Under the pieces are notes generated by a model. The model worked only from the letters and a program-made list of their open reading frames with translations, ran no database searches and was not told where the DNA came from. From the NCBI GenBank assembly GCA_032622095.1, contig CP136068.1, forward strand, positions 126,053,989-126,117,988: a stretch of DNA of 64,000 nt. Reading direction: 5' to 3'. Shown one piece after another: positions 60,356 to 64,000 of the stretch. Numbering within the stretch: position 1 is the stretch's first letter; every line of letters starts with the position of its first letter. Position numbers and translations under genes: made by a program. Source of the DNA: Siphonodentalium dalli (taxonomy: Eukaryota; Mollusca; Scaphopoda; Gadilida; Siphonodentaliidae).

Positions 60356-60916
60356 ACAAATAGGCCAACCCAGCGCTCTTTAACATGTGTTTTCACTATA
60401 AAACCAAATAACGGACATGACTCCATTATCTGCTTATTGCAGAATCAAATAATCACACTATGTACCTAGTTCACATTATAGGTCAATTATGTGCGTATTT
60501 GTATGAGGATGTGTTTCGATTTTCAATGTCTGTGTCTGTATAGCTCGAACTAAATGTCGTAATATCTTGACATCTAAGTCCATATGTAGACCGACAAAAC
60601 AGTTAATTCGTTCACAATCAGTAGTTCAAAGCCGACACATATGTGATGGTCCGGAATACATGTATGTGTATGTATATACCCGCTAAATGAATGTACATGA
60701 TTATGTGTGTACTTTTGCTGATTCGTGTGGTTAACTGTGTACTGAAAGGAGAAACTGTGAATATACACTTATGTGTGTGATTATAGTTTGTATTGCTCAT
60801 TTTGTTTCGGCTCGGAGACGCCAACGATGGTACCGTCGCTATGAAACAGTTTATGCCATCCACACCCACACAGATATGTCACAAAAGAATGGATGATTGT
60901 GCAAAATGACACTTGT

Positions 60917-61264
60917 TTAAAGGGGTACTTTACACCAAATCCGGCCATTTATGGGACCATCTCCTTTTATACTCAACAGAATATGTGCCAAAAATGAATG
61001 AATTTGAGCTATGGATTTGTGCAAAATACATTCATGTGCTCTATGAAAGATGCAAACAACATGGTGATTATAATGGAAAAGAATTTATGACTCCAGTCAT
61101 AGATTCATTTTCATTATAAGTATACCATGTCATGTGCATCATTCATAGAGCACACACTTGTAACTGGCACTAAACCATGGCTCAAATCCATTCATTTGTT
61201 GCATATATTCTGTTGAGTATAAAATGAGATGGTCCCATAAATGACCAGGTTTAGTGTACAGTAC
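60917..61264. mobile_element. Foldback MITE (copy 2)
   Basis: Same orientation and structure as 9823-10181, starting TTAAAGGGGTACTTTACACC, with centre near 61095 (GAATTTATGACTCCAGTC). The right end has lost its TTAA. It ends 45 bp before another MITE. Confidence 0.8.
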
Positions 61265-61309
61265 CATTGTAGTTATGTGTAAGAGCAGCTTATACAGTAT
61301 TCGATATAA

Positions 61310-61803
61310 CGTGAGGCCTTAGTTCTCGAAAATATTCATATTTGTTCCAATCACCGTAAACAGAAAAAACATTAAAACGCATACAGTTTCGTTCATATAT
61401 ACCATGACCATCGCGTAAACAGCATGTTATCATAAAGATTTACTATATTTTACCTAAGCAAGAGCCGGATTGTGTTACAGAAGACAACACAATGCTGCTG
61501 GCTAATCACACACAAATGGCATAAACGCTCTTTATTAGTTCCATATCAGGAATTCACCAACAAAGAACGCTCTTTATGTTTACCATCATAATATAAACAA
61601 ACACCAGAAAAGTTACTTTTTATGCTTTTGTTTACATAACAATGGTCAAACATTTGACAATAACATACTGTTTATGCGATATTTCTTATTTGTATACGGA
61701 CAAAGTATGTCTACATTTTGATGTTCTTTCTGTTTGTGGCGGTTTTTGACGGGTGGAAATATTTTCACAGGATACCCACCGCCAAGGCCAACCGTACCTT
61801 TAA
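61310..61803. mobile_element. 500-bp MITE with TTAAAGG ends (copy 2, inverted)
   Basis: Reverse complement of 23810-24310 almost throughout. Outer end AACCGTACCTTTAA at 61790-61803; the inner end stops at ACGTGAGGCC without the last TTAAAGGC. Confidence 0.8.
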
Positions 61804-63295
61804 GGACATTTCTATTCCAAGGTCTCCTTCACCAGTCCACGTGGTTGCTATATGTACTCGGTGTGAGCACGTCAGACGGTTTGTGCATCAACACACTGAT
61901 TTTCCCACTATTGACACAACATCACATTTGGGAAGTTGACCTACCCATTTAAAGACCCGTGTCGGTTATAATATGTGCATTTCCGTATATTATTTTAGGA
62001 CCATGGCTAGTGAGTTTTTGCAAAGAAATGGATACAGTTAAAAATTGCGGTAATGTTTTGAGTATATGCACGGCTATTGTTTTCGCGAGACGTGAAAAAC
62101 GTTTTGAGTCACGAACGAAGGATGGCATTGATTTCATAACATCACAAACGGACGAAGTTTGCTTCTGGAATGCTCACTTCACATAGTAGTCAATATTCCT
62201 AATTGTGTTTTCGTCCGATCAAACAAAATGTTGTGGCAAAGAACGGGATCAGACAGCTTCAATCGGGCCGATTTAGATACATCCCTCAGATTCTATATTT
62301 ACAAGCACAACCAAATCGATACGGCTATTTGCATTTGTTCGCGTGAGCATAGAATTATTCCCCTTTAACTATAATTTGCATATTCGGAGTATTATCTAGA
62401 TTCGGCACAATTTAATGGTAATGGTTGACAACGGGAATAATGTCACCATGGCTATATATGATTATGTGATGTCGCCATTTTTAGATATTCGTCTAACCGA
62501 CAAATTGGAAACGTGTTGGGGACCAGAACTATCGCACAGTATAACGTTTCCGCTACAGAAATCGTAATCTCAAGAGGTCGACCCAAATCGGTCGCGTACC
62601 TTTCATTACCATCAGCAACAATAACAATCGCCACATCGATATCCCGAACATACGTATGTATGGTTAAATAAACGTCTTCAAATCATGTTTTTATTTTCGA
62701 TTGATGAGGGTAAGTAGGCATATAACGAAATAAAAATGCTAACTGTATCCTGGATCAAATTCCCTATCTTCTCCTATCTTCGGATGCAGACAGGTTTTGG
62801 ATAACACTAGAAATTTGTCAGTTGCACATTGTATCTAGGAAGTTTTAATTTTCACAACTAACGATTTGTGCCCCAAATATATGGGTACTTGTAAAATGGG
62901 GAGAACTACGGGATGACGTTGAATTTGGTTGAAATGGGCATGTATGTGTGCCATGAGATATGCTGGATGGATTGAACCACAGGTTACGGACACGAAAGTG
63001 GTCATAACAGTAACTGAAAGTACCTATATGTATCAGAGTTATGTAGGCATGGACTCAGTATGAGTGTTCGTTGCTTCAAAAGTGCTTGCTCCAGTGAGCG
63101 TGAACAAGTTCCCATTTCTTATCGAAATAGCCTTGTATCGACCCCCCCCCCCCCCCCCGCCGCCTAGAGTCAAGAAATGTAATGTTCAGTGTTTTTTTTT
63201 CCAGCAAAATTAGCCCCGCTCCATTCTCGACAACATATTTTGAATACGTCGATGTCGATAGTTTATGTTCTATAATAATTTTACCAAACGAAAAA
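61804..63295. other. No gene seen
   Basis: No reliable exon. A C run lies at 63141-63158. Plus-strand frames 61959-62368 overlap and lack motifs. Confidence 0.35.
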
Positions 63296-63650
63296 TCTCT
63301 TATGATTTATTTAGTGTGAGGTTGTGGCCCGTGGTTCGTTTATATTATGAATGTTGGATTTCTCTTATGATTTATTTGGTGTGAGGTTGTGGCCCGTGGT
63401 ACGTTTATATTATGAATGTTGGATTTATTTGGTGTGAGGTTGTGGCCCGTGGTACGTTTATATTATGACTGTTGGAGTTATTTGGTGTGAGGTTGTGGCC
63501 CGTGGTACGTTTATATAATGATTTATTTGGTGTGAGGTTGTGGCCCGTGGTATGTTTATATTATAAATGTTGGATTTCTTATGATTTATTTGATGTGAGG
63601 TTGTGGCCCGTGGTACGTTTATATTATAAATGTTGGATTTCTCAGATACC
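63296..63650. repeat. Tandem minisatellite, six units of 45-65 bp
   Basis: Six copies of TTTGGTGTGAGGTTGTGGCC then CGTGGTACGTTTATATTATG, with AATGTTGGATTTCTCTTATG between some of them. Unit length varies because of small deletions. The 89-codon plus frame at 63472 is a repeat by-product. Confidence 0.95.
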
Positions 63651-64000
63651 CGGATGCACGATTGACATACTTACCACAAAACTAAGATTAAGATCAACTC
63701 TTTCGGTCAGCTTATATTGTACGGAGTGTAACTTTTCATAATCATCGCACTGATAAGGCCTCTGTGAATCTTATTTTACGATCATGCATATCAGTTCTAT
63801 ATAAACTGATCTTTTGTGAATGCCATGCACGCAACTTTAATAATCACATGTACATGTATACACATGTTACCACTGTTATGTTCAACTTAGATCGTGTGCC
63901 CTTCAAACGAAGAAGTATTTAATGATCGACGAACATAATTATGACCATGTACCGGCATGTGCGAATATCTGTTAACTATGTTTTGTTGTGTTCATCGACG

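Noticed and set aside
23810-61803. The inverted 500-bp repeats as ends of one 38-kb element
   Set aside because: The left copy has both of its own ends (TTAAAGG... and ...CCTTTAA) within 501 bp, so each is a separate short MITE inserted in opposite orientation.

Overview
This is an AT-rich eukaryotic genomic window, most likely from a marine invertebrate and probably a mollusc. That guess rests on the style of its dispersed repeats, the LINE types and a lectin-like gene; there is no species-level evidence. Most of the window is non-coding and packed with transposon relics. There is no bacterial-style gene order, and I see no rRNA, tRNA or CRISPR array.

Host gene. One split gene on the minus strand can be assembled by eye. 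Exon 1 (43275-43574) encodes a signal peptide and a PAN/apple-like Cys domain. A 54-bp exon follows (34378-34431), then two exons (10210-10295, 7844-8048) and a terminal exon (64-138) that together make a galectin-like fold. Every junction has AG/GT ends and the phases add up to 720 nt without an internal stop. The model is a secreted PAN-galectin-like lectin of about 239 aa spread over 43.5 kb. Exon 4 has a diverged neighbour (9035-9245), and that neighbour has a decayed inverted copy (5700-6185).

Virus-like element. Intron 2 holds a complete 7,589-bp Maverick/Polinton-type element at 26210-33798. It has terminal inverted repeats of about 610-627 bp starting AGTAGTATG and a 6-bp target duplication TAAAGG. 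It encodes an acidic protein, an FtsK/HerA (A32-like) packaging ATPase, a small basic protein, a protein starting with a VLIPYERY-like segment, a degenerate C2H2 protein running into a minisatellite, a membrane-anchored PC4-like protein and two further small proteins. I find no DNA polymerase B, integrase, protease or recognisable capsid gene, so it looks like a compact non-autonomous or satellite element that kept its packaging ATPase. It sits inside the terminal repeat of an older piggyBac-type MITE.

Other mobile DNA. Four copies of that TTAA-flanked MITE occur (11.4, 23.1, 25.8 and 35.5 kb), and a related family lies at 41.5 and 46.6 kb. A 5'-truncated, frameshifted LINE (15.9-19.1 kb, minus) ends against a short interstitial telomere-like array. 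A second LINE fragment lies at 50.0-51.4 kb. A broken multicopy gene of unknown function runs along the minus strand from 57.9 to 53.2 kb and is interrupted by two long palindromes. Foldback MITEs (9.8 and 60.9 kb), another inverted MITE pair (23.8 and 61.3 kb), minisatellites (49.5, 63.3 kb) and many degenerate tandem repeats fill the rest.
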